64,000 nt of DNA, from contig JAKTNV010000014.1 in the NCBI GenBank assembly GCA_022747635.1, positions 8,382,610-8,446,609 on the forward strand, given 5' to 3'. Below are positions 39,926-51,483 of this stretch, one piece after another. The DNA comes from Hetaerina americana. Taxonomy: Eukaryota; Arthropoda; Insecta; Odonata; Calopterygidae. The notes below the pieces were generated by a model. That model made no database searches, had not been told where the DNA came from, and saw only the letters and a list, made by a program, of their open reading frames with translations. Within the stretch, counting starts at the first letter, position 1; every line of letters begins with the position of its first letter. The translations under genes and the position numbers were made by a program.

Positions 39926-41698
39926 ATATAAACACACACGTACATACACATACAAATATATTACAGATAGCCTCTAATTGTGAAAATTTCCATGTAAATA
40001 GATCGAATTTTTACCAATATCGATTTATCCACACAACGCGTACTCGTATGTAGGGGATACACCAGATCATCTGATACAAAATGCCTCCTTGTAAGCCTGT
40101 AGGACGCGACCGGTTTTCCCGCTCTTGTTCAGAGATAGTGACAATGTCTGTTCAAATTATTATTACATTAACCTTAAACTCTAATGACCCTGAAATCAAA
40201 ATCTACTGCCTTTGGCAAAATACTTAGAAGAACTTTTGACAGAGATTGTGCATTTTGGTGAGAGAGGAAATTATAAAAAAATACCATATTTCTGGAAAGA
40301 TGCATGAAAAATGCCAGGAACTTAAACGCCTAAAAAGCCCAAAATGGTCAGTGGATGGCCTAAATATACCTGAATGATACATTTATTCAGAAAATATGAC
40401 GGGATGTGCTAACCTTTCCCAGTCTATTTCTAAGTTCCTGTTTACATAAGAAAAATAAATTTAAATGGGTAAGTTCATGGCTTTAACCAGTGACTTTCGC
40501 GTTCATCCTCTACTTCACATTTACCTTTCCCATTACAATGACAAATCCACTCTCAATTCAAAGTATTGACAACAATCATTATGTACGATTCAACTTATTA
40601 ATCTTTCAGCATAAAATTTAAATGGGTGCTGACCTAATTAGTTCTTTTTGGGGGCTAAAATAATTACCTCACTGATTCATATGCTCACAATATTTAACAA
40701 AACATTACGCAGTATTTTTTCATCCATTACGCTAAGTCTTAAAGCGATGGTACATATTTTAAAATTAAACGGCACATCTTGCGTAATTTACCAAGTATGT
40801 TAATTGGGTAAATATTGTAAAAAATTAATGCATCTCGCTCACATTTTTTCGGACAAGAAAAATGCTCTTCTAGCACAACAAATTGAATTAACGTCGAGTG
40901 ATTGAGTTCCATTAAAAGGGGGAAATATAATATATGTTCCAATATAATATAAAATATATGTTCCAATAGAACATGATAGATACTAGATATTATATGTAAA
41001 TGGGGAAAACTTAAAAGGGTTCAAAAAGTTTATCCAGAGAAATTTGCTGTATATAAAGCTTAATAATGTCGGGTTTTTGTGAGTAAATATGAAGGCCGTA
41101 CGATCTTGTTACCCTACGCTTAAAACAAAAGTTCGGCAGATCAAAAAAAACTTGGACGTCTGCCTTCAATGAAATGAAAGAAGACATAAAAGAATTTACA
41201 GGAAGACAAATGAGTGCCTACCACCTTTCTCAAATTTTTCTGGTGTCATTCGGTATCTTCATTTCTAGCTACATATTTATCCTGCCAACTCCCTTCTCCT
41301 TATACAATTCTGGACACATCATTACATCACCTAACATAGATATCATACATAAAACAGCAGGATTTGGTCATGTATTTTATTCTATGCATAAGAAAAACTC
41401 AAAAAAATTACACTTCGAAATATTATGTTCATGAAATAATTTGATGATATCTTCTTCATTTAAATTGGTCATTCAATAAGTTACAGTAAAGTTTGAACGC
41501 GAAAACAGAATTTATATAGAAAATCAAATGAAATTGATAGAAAATTTTTTTTCTAAATAAAATAAAACAACATAGCTATTGTGTAGAGTATGAAAATATA
41601 CCACTAACATAGCCTGTTACAACTTAATATACTGAGAGTGAAACTCTATACCTTTAGCTTTTCCGACTTTGAAACGATTACACAATTAAAAATAACAC

Positions 41699-41699
<1 letters not shown>
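39926..41699. other. No gene seen
   Basis: AT-rich. Plus-strand frame 41174-41434 (86 codons) has a hydrophobic middle (SFGIFISSYIFILPTPFSL) that could be a membrane segment, but no family is recognisable. A local repeat of ATATGTTCCAATA occurs at 40930-40970. Confidence 0.35.

Positions 41700-41766
<67 letters not shown>
41700..41766. repeat. (TA)n array
   Basis: About 67 bases of TA. No Penelope-type terminal sequence on either side, unlike the arrays at 39.7 and 44.2 kb. Confidence 0.95.
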
Positions 41767-41774
<8 letters not shown>

Positions 41775-42300
41775 AGAATATATATATAAACACACATGCA
41801 CAAATAAACTTAACTATCAACTTCCTTTAACAAATTCTCTCGTGCATATGAAATGACTTTCACCATTCCTAATCTGAAAGCACACTACTTCCTTCCCCCA
41901 CGTCAATAGAAAAATTTCTCAAAAAATGGGAACTCTCGTGCGGCATTAACAATTCACTTACTTAGTAATTTTGAAGTGCCTTTTGTTTCTGGGGTCTTCA
42001 GAACCTAAATGATATATAAAACTATGCATATTCTGCACAATTATTTAAAATGTAGAACAATGCCAGTTGTATCACTTAATTATTATTAATTTAATCACCG
42101 ACATTAACGGAAAAATATTTCTCTATAATTTTAATACTAAATGAGATTCTCGCAGAGAACTACTCGGGATGCCTAAAAAAATAAACATTTGTTTTTTTAC
42201 GGGAAAAAACGCTCGCCAATACATGGTGTAATCGAGAGAAAGGGAACCCGGAAAAGGCAAGTACACTCAGGCTGAGTAAAATTTCCACAGTTGTCATTGA
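41767..42300. other. No gene seen
   Basis: AT-rich spacer with nothing recognised. Confidence 0.45.
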
Positions 42301-42304
42301 AAAC

Positions 42305-42735
42305 AAAGTGAGGAAGTGGCAGGGTATCGATGCCCACTCTGAATGTATTAGAGGTGTGTAGGACGGCCTCTAGAGAGAATTCGGTGGAAGGTTTAACGGA
42401 TGTGAGAATGCGAGTGTGGGCGGGCTTGATGGTGAGGAATGGGGGAAGGATAGTTTGGGCAGCAGGGTGCAGGACAACGAGAGATCGATTAACATCCGAT
42501 GAAGCCAGCTGGAGGGGTGGGATGTTGCGGGAAAACGGGAAATGGAGGGAGAAAGAGGGAGGACGACGAATGGGAAGAAGGACATACAAACGACTCCAGG
42601 GAGAGGAAATTGAGATCATCACCAGGCACAGTAGAGCGAAGGAGAGAGAGAGAGAAGAGTGAATTAAAAGGGGACTGCAAGAAATGATGGAAAAAGGAGA
42701 AATGGAAACTGGGCAGATGGGAAATGGGAGATAAA
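42305..42735. other. Purine-rich island
   Basis: G/A-biased plus strand with a GAGAGAGAGAGA run near 42640. Frames of 110 codons plus and 141 codons minus overlap and are low-complexity. Confidence 0.5.
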
Positions 42736-43782
42736 ATGGGTATATATATCAAGTGAAAAAATTTTTGAATGAAATCTTTAGGGAAATAAATGTTGACAGA
42801 GGAAGAAGCCTTTACACTGCACCAGCCATTTGAGCATCGGGGGGATTGGTATTAATTTATCGAGGCTTATATAATTTTATAAACCAAAAATATAGTCAAG
42901 GAATGCGTTCAGTAGTATGAATTCTCTAAAATAGGACTAAGTTATTTCAAATCCTTTACAAAGGTTTCAAAATGGAGCTCAATTAGTCATTTGCTGTAGC
43001 ACCGATAAATATACATTAAGTTTGGAATACAAAAATAGTTCCTGCTATTCAGCAAAGCAGAGATGTTTAGTAAACCTATCAAAAAGCATTAAAAATACCA
43101 ATAATTAGGGAAATTTCATAAATTCAATGGAAAAGTCGTAATACTAAAAAATCATAAAAATGAAATGGATAGATAGAATAAAAAAGTTCTTTCAAAGAGT
43201 GGGCATAGAGAGAAGCTTTTGCGGGTGATACAAAAAGAAAACGAAAACTAATTGGAGATATCAGAGGCTTTTTGGCCTCGGCAATTAAAAATCATTTACT
43301 TGATAAATGACAGCCCTAGCCTGAACAAAAATCTTTTTATTTTTGGTTCATATATTTAACAATGTTATGATTATTACCATGGCGAAAGATAAAAAAATAA
43401 ATTTTAATGTTTATTTAAAAATTTAGTATGGTGTATTTTATTAAATGCGTACGTTTAGTCGTTAGTTTAAAAATTAAAATAACAAGTCGCGTAAAAATGC
43501 TTTTGTGCTATCGAAAAATCAATGAAATATTTTTAATATTCGTTAATGAAATCGACATTGGATCCAATCTTAAAAAGATAAAATAATAAATAAACAATTT
43601 TCACATAAAAAACACTACCAAGTAAAGATAAAGTACTCTTCTTCTCTATGTTTATGAACACTTAATTAATGATATATAGCATATCACATCCCAGTTTATT
43701 CCTTTAGGAGGCTCAACTAAACATTTGCCGCCACTTAATCAACTTTTTTTCTCTAAACATTTACATGTGCGTAAGCTATACT
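42736..43782. other. No gene seen
   Basis: Very AT-rich; no frame of note. Confidence 0.45.
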
Positions 43783-43851
<69 letters not shown>

Positions 43852-43863
43852 TATATAGTAGCT

Positions 43864-43912
<49 letters not shown>
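43783..43912. repeat. Two (TA)n arrays
   Basis: TA runs at about 43783-43848 and 43866-43912, separated by GTATATAGTAGCTATAC, itself nearly palindromic. They lie 38 bases left of the large palindrome. Confidence 0.93.
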
Positions 43913-43914
<2 letters not shown>

Positions 43915-43950
43915 AAATATCTTCGAAATGGAACGCTCTTCGGCGACACA

Positions 43951-44178
43951 CAAATATATAAAAACACAGATGTAGATTTTTAGAATATAGAGACACAAAG
44001 AAAGGACACTCACAATTTGTTATTTTACGTTTCGACAGCACGGCTGTCGTCTTCAGAAGAGATCATCACCTCTTCAGAAGACGACAGCCGTGCTGTCGAA
44101 ACGTAAAATAACAAATTGTGAGTGTCCTTTCTTTGTGTCTCTATATTCTAAAAATCTACATCTGTGTTTTTATATATT

Positions 44179-44180
<2 letters not shown>
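43951..44180. repeat. 230-bp near-perfect palindrome, 111-bp arms
   Basis: Arms 43951-44061 and 44070-44180 are reverse complements over 111 bases with a single A/A mismatch (44055 versus 44076), around the 8-nt spacer ATCATCAC. Each arm contains its own short hairpin CGACAGC-CGT-GCTGTCG and, read outward, AACAAATTGTGAGTGTCCTT, resembling the Penelope-like terminal repeats. It is best explained as two head-to-head copies of a short Penelope-type terminal sequence. The right arm passes straight into a TA array. Confidence 0.95.

Positions 44181-44250
<70 letters not shown>
44181..44250. repeat. (TA)n array between opposed element ends
   Basis: About 70 bases of TA, bounded on the left by the right arm of the palindrome and on the right by Penelope-like copy C, so both neighbours point their 3' ends into it. 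Confidence 0.95.
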
Positions 44251-44260
<10 letters not shown>

Positions 44261-44390
44261 CACTATTTGGACGGTACAATAGAACACAAATAAAATAGTA
44301 ACACTTAAAAGGACACTCACATTGTAGATTGTTAGAGCTTTCGGGCTTCTCAGAGGCCTTCTTCAAGTAAGATTGTCAGTCTATCAAGTT
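44251..44390 (-). repeat. Penelope-like 3' terminal sequence, copy C
   Basis: On the minus strand: ACTTGAAGAAGGCCTCTGAG, AAGCCCGAAAGCTCTAACAA, then TGTGAGTGTCCTTTTAAGTG and a tail ending in GTGTGTGTGTC before the TA array. It is the most complete of the three copies, since it includes the TTGAAGA block upstream of the stem. Confidence 0.82.
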
Positions 44391-46540
44391 TTGTACGCGT
44401 GTAAATGTCTCGTAAGTTTCTCGTGAGTACAAGAATTTAACTGAATTAATTAAAATAAGAAAGAGTATTTAACAGAACCCAGACAAAATACCGAAATTAG
44501 CTTAAGATGTGGCCAGTGCAAAAACATTACCCTGGAATCTAACTGCATGGTCATTAATTACAAATTGCACTTAAATAACACGAAGTTCTATCAACCAGAA
44601 GTGGAATCCAGCCTAACAATTATTGGTATCGAATGTTAATCTAGACTCTCTTTGCATTTTCACAACACAGTTAGTATGGTAAAACTACAATGCACCATTT
44701 ATGACAGTAATCCTACTTATTCTACTGCAGCGTGGAGTTATTGATCGACGTTTTTTAAAAATTCGAAATATAAAAATCATTATTTGGAGCTAAATAGGCA
44801 AAAGATAATGCGGACTAAGGCCAACATAATATTACTGATAGTTTGAAAAGCCTGAGACCCCTTTGTATTCGTGAACATTCACACTCCGTAAGTTCTCCCA
44901 GCAGAAGCAGAGCGATTTTAGATTTTCAAGGAAGGATGAAAACGAAAATGAAAAGTGTTTCAATCGATAAATATTGGTCGGCTATCATTTGTAAAAATCA
45001 TTCTAGCGACTTGTTAATAAAAGGGTAAATATTGTAAATTTATAAAAATTTTAATTTATGCATTAAAATTTTCAATTAATTATTACAACTTACTGGATAG
45101 GATAAGGCTGAAAAAAGCAAGCTAATAAGGGTTAAAGTGGCTTTCACGCGGACAGGAAGCCAATTTTAACTTCCTCGACAACTAAGTTTCAAGTGATAGC
45201 CAATAAAAGTCATGCCAAGTGAAACTAATTCAGAGCAAGTGACACATACTGAGCGGGAGCCGGGGAATATTAAGGCCAAATTTAGGTAGGCCTTGTCACT
45301 GGAGTAGAAGTTCGACAGCTAACGAACTTCGCTGCTGAGATCGGTAATTAGAGCAAGGGAGAGCATGGAAGAGCAAAAATGTGAACTGAAAAACGACGTA
45401 GGAAATGGAATACTAACCCTTCACTTAAATTCAACGGAAAAATTATCACTTAAATTATTTCAAGATGCTACATTTTAGGCTTTCTTTAACATCATGAAAG
45501 GTACGAATACTCGTATGTAGCAGATTATGGTTAGGCATCGGAATGTTACAGAATGGGAAGGAACTCCAATATTTCGGAGACAGAAGCTAATAGATTCGGG
45601 TTGAAAGATCAAAGGGGAATTTTTTCATTCCTTTTTAGATTCTGCTGGTTATGACCCTAGTTACACATACATAGACATTAGATAATTCGAAAATAATTCG
45701 GATTTACAGTATGCAAGGTCAAAAATGAAAATTAACTGCCCCTTTGCGGATACCTGCCACGCTGTAAAACTAAATTTTCTCCAATTACGAATGTAAAACC
45801 AGCGATAAATAAAGATTTTACTTCCAGAATGTTTAGTAAGCATCGCATAATACAAATCAAGCGAAACCAAAACAGCTAGTCAACGAACCTAATTGAAAAA
45901 CTATTATGTACACATAAGTAGCCAATGAAACAGACACAATCTATGAGTAGGTACGAAATTCAGGATAAAAGAAAGTGCAATAAATGTTTGATAAAAACGT
46001 TTTAAGTATATTAGTATATATTAGGATATATTTAGTATATATTTTGCACATTTTCGTAAATCTTCAATTTTGGCTAGATTTTGAAATGAAAAGCAATAAG
46101 TTATGACAAGACGTTGAATTAAAAATTCTATCGGCATTTTCAAAATGTTTATTCATGAAAATAAAATACATTCAATGCATAAGGCACTCAAAATTCACCA
46201 GAGAGCCATCTAATCACCCCAAACCACGCATTTCTCCCAACTCAAATCACGGATACTTAAAGATTCCATGAGGACTTGTAACTGAAGTAAACCAGTTTTT
46301 CAAGCCACCAGAACGACTTGCTCTTTGACTATCCATATGCATTAATATTGACGATAGATTGGTTTCCGACCGCAACTCGCTCGTTTTACCGTGGAATGTG
46401 TTTCATAAAAAAAATATAGAGGATGAATAATCTGATCTCCATGGAAATTCGCCAAAGAGCGGGGGGATTTTAGCGAATTAAAATGTCCGTCCGTACGGCC
46501 TCTTGCAACGAAAAAAGAGACCATGACAATGCACAGTGAC
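44391..46540. other. No gene seen
   Basis: AT-rich. Frames of 61 to 69 codons, unrecognised. A local TTAGTATATATT repeat lies near 46010-46050. Confidence 0.45.
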
Positions 46541-47480
46541 GCGGGAAACTTTTCAGAGCGGGTGTGGGAACTGGGATGGGGCAATATGAGCGGAAATTGG
46601 CGGACGAGGATTTGGAGGTGGAGAGGTGAGAGGAAAGGACGATGGGAAAGAGCGGAAATACTTTGCTTATAGTGGGCGAGAAGCAATTTACTCGGTGGGT
46701 TGCAATGAGAGTTTTTTAACCTTCTGGGGGCCACGAACTGTAATCATTGTGATAAAAAGCAAGAAATTAAAAAACGTGGCAAAAGTAAACTCAAAGAAAA
46801 AGAATTCATAAATATGCACTACACAGTCTATATATCAGTTGAAAGTCACGATCTGTCCCGCTGAATTTTTTCATGAGATATTTTTGAGAATGATTTTAGT
46901 ATTTCACACAACTATCACAAATACGCAGGTAATAAGCGCGCAGGTCTATTCACACGCACACAAGAATACTTTCCGATGAATACTTCAGAGAAGTTGTAGT
47001 ACACAACCTACAGGATATGCAGGTTTCTAAACTGATTCTGCCGGGATTCAAAGGAAAGAATTAATTTTTAACTGATCCAACAAGAATACGTGCCCTTGCG
47101 AACTCATCTCAAGGACGCTACCTAATTTGAATGCTCGCTGAATGCGCAAGCAACTGATAATTTTACGAATTCAAGGCTATTTGTGGGAGTATGACTGGCT
47201 GATTTCATCACAAAATCAGCCATCTTGTATGTACACGAATATTAATTTTTATAGGGGTATGCGAGTTATATAAATGCCATTTTTTCCCATCGCTCTTAAA
47301 TTACTGACGATGAAAACGTGCGAAGTAAAGGGGTTGCTGGAAATACAAATATGCATGGGACCACTCACACTTGGAAACTTAGTCACCTGAATAAGGCATA
47401 GTAAGTAGTTCTGGCGAAAATGACAGTCTAAATGATGGGTGTATAAAACGAGAGATGGTCAGCTTCCTCATATCCTTTTA
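46541..47480. other. Short purine-rich patch, otherwise nothing seen
   Basis: A G/A-rich patch at 46545-46670 gives a 130-codon low-complexity minus-strand frame (46342-46734). The rest is AT-rich. TATAAAA at 47442-47448 precedes the next pyrimidine-rich island but has no other promoter support. Confidence 0.35.
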
Positions 47481-47489
47481 GTAATCTTC

Positions 47490-48700
47490 GCCCGCAGATT
47501 CAACTCTCTCTCTCCCCAGCCCCCCTCGCATTTCTAACCCCAATCTTCCTGCCTCCCTAGGAACCTTAGTTCAGCTCGCACGCACCCTCTACACACACTC
47601 CTTACAAATTCCACCTCTCTCTCTCCAAGGATGTCACCTCTTGAATGGGAACCGAGATTTCTCGCTCCTATTATTCGGCTCTCATTCCAACTCGCCTACT
47701 TTTTTACAACCCCAGCCCTCCGTCCTCCGCTCTCTATCATTCCTAAGCGCGCCAGCGGAAATATTCGAAATCTTCCCTTCCCTTTTCCTTCCGCTCCCGT
47801 CCCTTCTCACACAGTATACGTCAACGACCGACCGTCCTCACCACGCGGCAATAAGGATTCCTTCTCTCCCTCACTCTTGCCCTCTAGCTATCCACCGCTA
47901 TTCTCGGCGAACTCTCTCCCCTCCTCTCAACCATCTCCTTTTTTCAGCATGGCCGATATGGGGGAGGTGTACAGTTGTGCAGGAGAAGAAGGAAAGGTAT
48001 CTGGATGGGAATAAATGCTCGGGTCTGAAGGTGCAAATGGGGTGAGTTCGAGTGAGAGAAAGAGTGGGTGGAAAGTGCGTGCGAGAGGCTGAAAAGGCAA
48101 ATAGCTGTGGCAAAGGAGTAGGAGGAATAGCAGGGTTACGGTGAAAAGAATCGAGAAGAAGCGAGAGTGCCTGTCAGTGAGTATGTAAGTGCGAGTGAGA
48201 TTGGTAAGGGAACCGATTGACCCGGGGGAGCGGGAGGCAAGAAGTGCATGTTTCCTGCAAGGATTGCACTGTGATAACTACCTCACCCGCCTATACCCAT
48301 GTCTGGAAGAGAGAGAGAGGCAGTGTGTGCGGAGAAAAGGAGAGATACGAGGACGTGTAGCGCACTAGAGTGAGGAAATAAAATCTTAAGCAGTGGCGTG
48401 GCAGCGGCAAGATGGAAACGAGGCCTGGCAGAACGGGGAGAAGGCAGGGAGGAAGAATTAGAGGAAGAGCAAGGAGTCGTCACGGATTCTCCGAGATGAA
48501 AGTGAGGGAGAACGGAAAGGGGGAAGGGGTGCGGACGTGGCGACGCGACGGCAAATTTCATTTAAGGCGAGATGGAGAATAGGAGAGGGTAAAAGAGAAA
48601 AATAAGGAGCGAGGAGGGTGAACAGCAGAAATAAAAAGAAGGGTCATATAAAAAGAACCGAATGCAAAAAAGGGGGTGAGGAGAGCAAGCGACAGGCCTG
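47490..48700. other. Skewed island: pyrimidine then purine
   Basis: The plus strand is C/T-rich from 47490 to about 47945 and G/A-rich from about 47950 to 48700, a sharp reversal of strand skew. Frames of 127, 134, 92 and 157 codons across it are low-complexity in overlapping registers and lack domains. Confidence 0.55.
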
Positions 48701-49400
48701 GGCGTACTACTTGGCGGGACGAGACACCGCCGGGGGTGAAACCGATGATAAATGCGAAACTTTATTCCACACTGGAACCGGGGGTGGGAAGTAGGAATAC
48801 GCATGAGATAGGGACATGGGTTATGGGTGGATACATGACCCTCCTTCCCACAGTGCAAGTGTATATCTCTCTTTATGCAGCCGCGGCCCAAGGAGACCCC
48901 CAACTGAGGTTTTTGAGGGTGAGACGCTAAAGCAATGGCAGTAAGGGTATTCAGCTTAAGCCAAGGGACTTGTCTTGTTCTTCCGACCTCAACGCTCTCC
49001 GCGAGGAAAGAGGGCCATCCGGGCGACGCTAGCATGCAAACTCACTTATTCCCATCCCTCTCCCCATATCCCACCATACCTTCCACCGCTTCCCCAGCAA
49101 GTCGTCTTCATCTACGTTAACCAGCATCCTACCTTCCCCCGCCCACCGTCGTTCCCTGCTCATTTATTATGTTTTCCTTCTTCTTCTTTATCTCTCGAAA
49201 TGAGATGAAGTTGGCAGCACAGCTCATGAAAGGATTTCTATTTGTCATGTCATTAAATAAAGGAGCTCAGAGCCATTTCCCTTCCGTTCCCTCCGAGCAC
49301 ACGGCCGCGAGATAATATAGGTAAGGAGGGGGGGGGGAGAGAGAAAATGAGCGAGGGAGGGAAGGAAATTTTCGCTTAAATTATAACACAAAACCGCCCC
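48701..49400. other. Mixed GC-richer segment
   Basis: Includes a C/T-rich patch at 49020-49190 and a G-run of about ten bases near 49327-49338 inside a G/A stretch. Open frames (84 codons plus at 48676-48930) are unrecognised. Confidence 0.35.
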
Positions 49401-49974
49401 CAATCAGTGAATTTAACCCGGGCGGCAGCACGAAACGACGCCCAACTAAAAATAGGGTCCGTAAATTTCAGAAATGAAAGCGCCCAGCAATTTTTCTGAA
49501 CTTTTCTTATAATTTTATGATAGGTTATGTTTCCATAAACAGACCGAACCGATATAAACTAACTCTATCGTACGTACTTATAAAAATTGCGCCAAGGATG
49601 AAAATGTTTCATTCGGTGGTACTTCCTGAATTAATGTATCGTAGGGATCTGATGAAAACTGAGGATGGAAAATGTGCTTTTCCCTTCTTAAATCCAAATA
49701 GGTGGAAATACGAGACTTTCGATTCTATGCGTAAAAGCACCATAAATATTATCCCATAGTAAGGAATCTCAAGAAACTGCGAAGAAATTGGCAAAAATCA
49801 ACTTTGGAAGCTCGATCACCCCCTGGAAAATTACAAAAAAATAATATGAGAAAAGGGACGAGAAGATTTTTATGCAACTCTAAGACGGTTTTTTGTTCGT
49901 TTGCGGATATCTACAAACAGTTTCAGTTCCGCTCCAAGCACCGCTTCAATCCGTGTGATGAAACAAAAAATATT
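49401..49974. other. No gene seen
   Basis: AT-rich with an 80-codon unrecognised plus frame (49517-49759) that is also open on the minus strand. Confidence 0.35.
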
Positions 49975-50039
49975 AGGTAGCATCTGCAACTTTTGACCTT
50001 AATTTTTAAACCCTCCACATTAAAAGGCAGATGCTACCT
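49975..50039. repeat. 13-bp perfect inverted repeat, 39-nt loop
   Basis: AGGTAGCATCTGC at 49975-49987 pairs with GCAGATGCTACCT at 50027-50039. It may be the ends of a very small foldback unit. No target duplication is visible. Confidence 0.65.
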
Positions 50040-50266
50040 CTTTTTTAAAAGAGAAGATTATGAAACGTCCTCCATTGGACAAGAGCCCATCAGATTAAAG
50101 TGAGCTGGAATGATGTCGTTATACTGAAAAAATGTAGCAAAAAGGTTGTCCTCTTGAGGCAACAGAATCGTTATTTATTGTTGGCCATGTACCACCCCTC
50201 AGTCATGAACTATAAAAGTCAGCATTAGAAATAAACTAACTTACTTGAGCGCTACATTCTCAACGA

Positions 50267-50307
50267 AAAACTATAGTAACATCCAATTAAAACTATAGTA
50301 ACATCCA
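50267..50307 (+). repeat. Two-copy direct repeat, 22-bp period
   Basis: AAAACTATAGTAACATCCA occurs at 50267-50285 and again at 50289-50307, a local tandem duplication. Confidence 0.8.
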
Positions 50308-51262
50308 TTTAGTTTAAAAATCCACCATAACGTTATTATCATTGTTTAGATCAATGAGATTAATCATTTTAATTAATTAATTAAAATTACACGAACAAAA
50401 TGGATAAATAATTAGACTATTACGAATATATATCCGGCCTAGGAACTGTCTTACCGTTCAAATTACATGCCTTCTATTTAGCTTGATAACCAAAAACACT
50501 GAGAAAAAAGTATTTAGGGAGAACAATTCCTACACTGAGAAATAATTTGGAGAGATTTGCAAAGGAAACTCTGATTCCTAAAGATTTAGAGTGAAATGGA
50601 AGCCGATTCAGTCCAAAATTTTGGGTGTAATTCCCGGAGTAGTTCCATTTGAGACGACGACTGAAAGAGAAATGTGTACCGATTTTTGCTCGCTCAATAA
50701 GTGAGGGTTCCAAATCCGAAATTCAATTAGAGGTATTTTTAAAAGTATCAGCCTATACCGCCTAATAGTTATTGTTATCTACCCAGTTATCAGAAACCAA
50801 TTACGACTGGTTAAAAATAGATTTAAAATATTTTCCATGGTTTAGATTTCCATGTTATACCACAGCCATACTACATCGACTCGTTCTAATATGGAGGCAA
50901 ATGTAGGAATTTCATTTGATCTCGAGAGTCTCGAGCAGATACAATACCATTAATTTGTTTCCGGAAAAAGAGAACAAATGTAAAACGACTACAAGTGCAT
51001 TTATATTTTTATGAGTCGCACATAAAAAGAATTCGGAGGCATAAAGCACAAACACAGCGGGGGTAGAAGATCTGAGAAACACGTCCGCCATTGATTTTAA
51101 TACAAGTATCAACCCCAGAATTTCATCCAATCCTGTCGTATTTCAAATAATGATATATAGTCACGAACATGGGGACACTGGAAAGGTGTTGTCAGCAGAA
51201 ATGTTCATATATCTGACAAAAGGGATTTTAATAAATCCAGAGAATATTTCGAAACCACATCC

Positions 51263-51264
<2 letters not shown>
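50308..51264. other. No gene seen
   Basis: AT-rich; minus-strand frames of 79 and 72 codons are unrecognised. Confidence 0.4.
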
Positions 51265-51300
<36 letters not shown>

Positions 51301-51302
51301 GT

Positions 51303-51336
<34 letters not shown>

Positions 51337-51337
51337 G

Positions 51338-51388
<51 letters not shown>

Positions 51389-51434
51389 ATATAAAATATA
51401 TATATATATATGTATATGTATATATATGTATATG

Positions 51435-51481
<47 letters not shown>
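51265..51481. repeat. (TA)n array, about 217 bp, with TG variants
   Basis: TA repeats with regularly spaced TATGTATATG variants, second longest array in the window. The 117-codon frame over it is Tyr/Ile repeat translation. No element ends border it. Confidence 0.96.

Positions 51482-51483
<2 letters not shown>

Noticed and set aside
47442..47640. TATA box with a coding start at the 47.6-kb frame
   Set aside because: No initiator at the expected distance, and the downstream frame is low-complexity without a signal peptide or domain.
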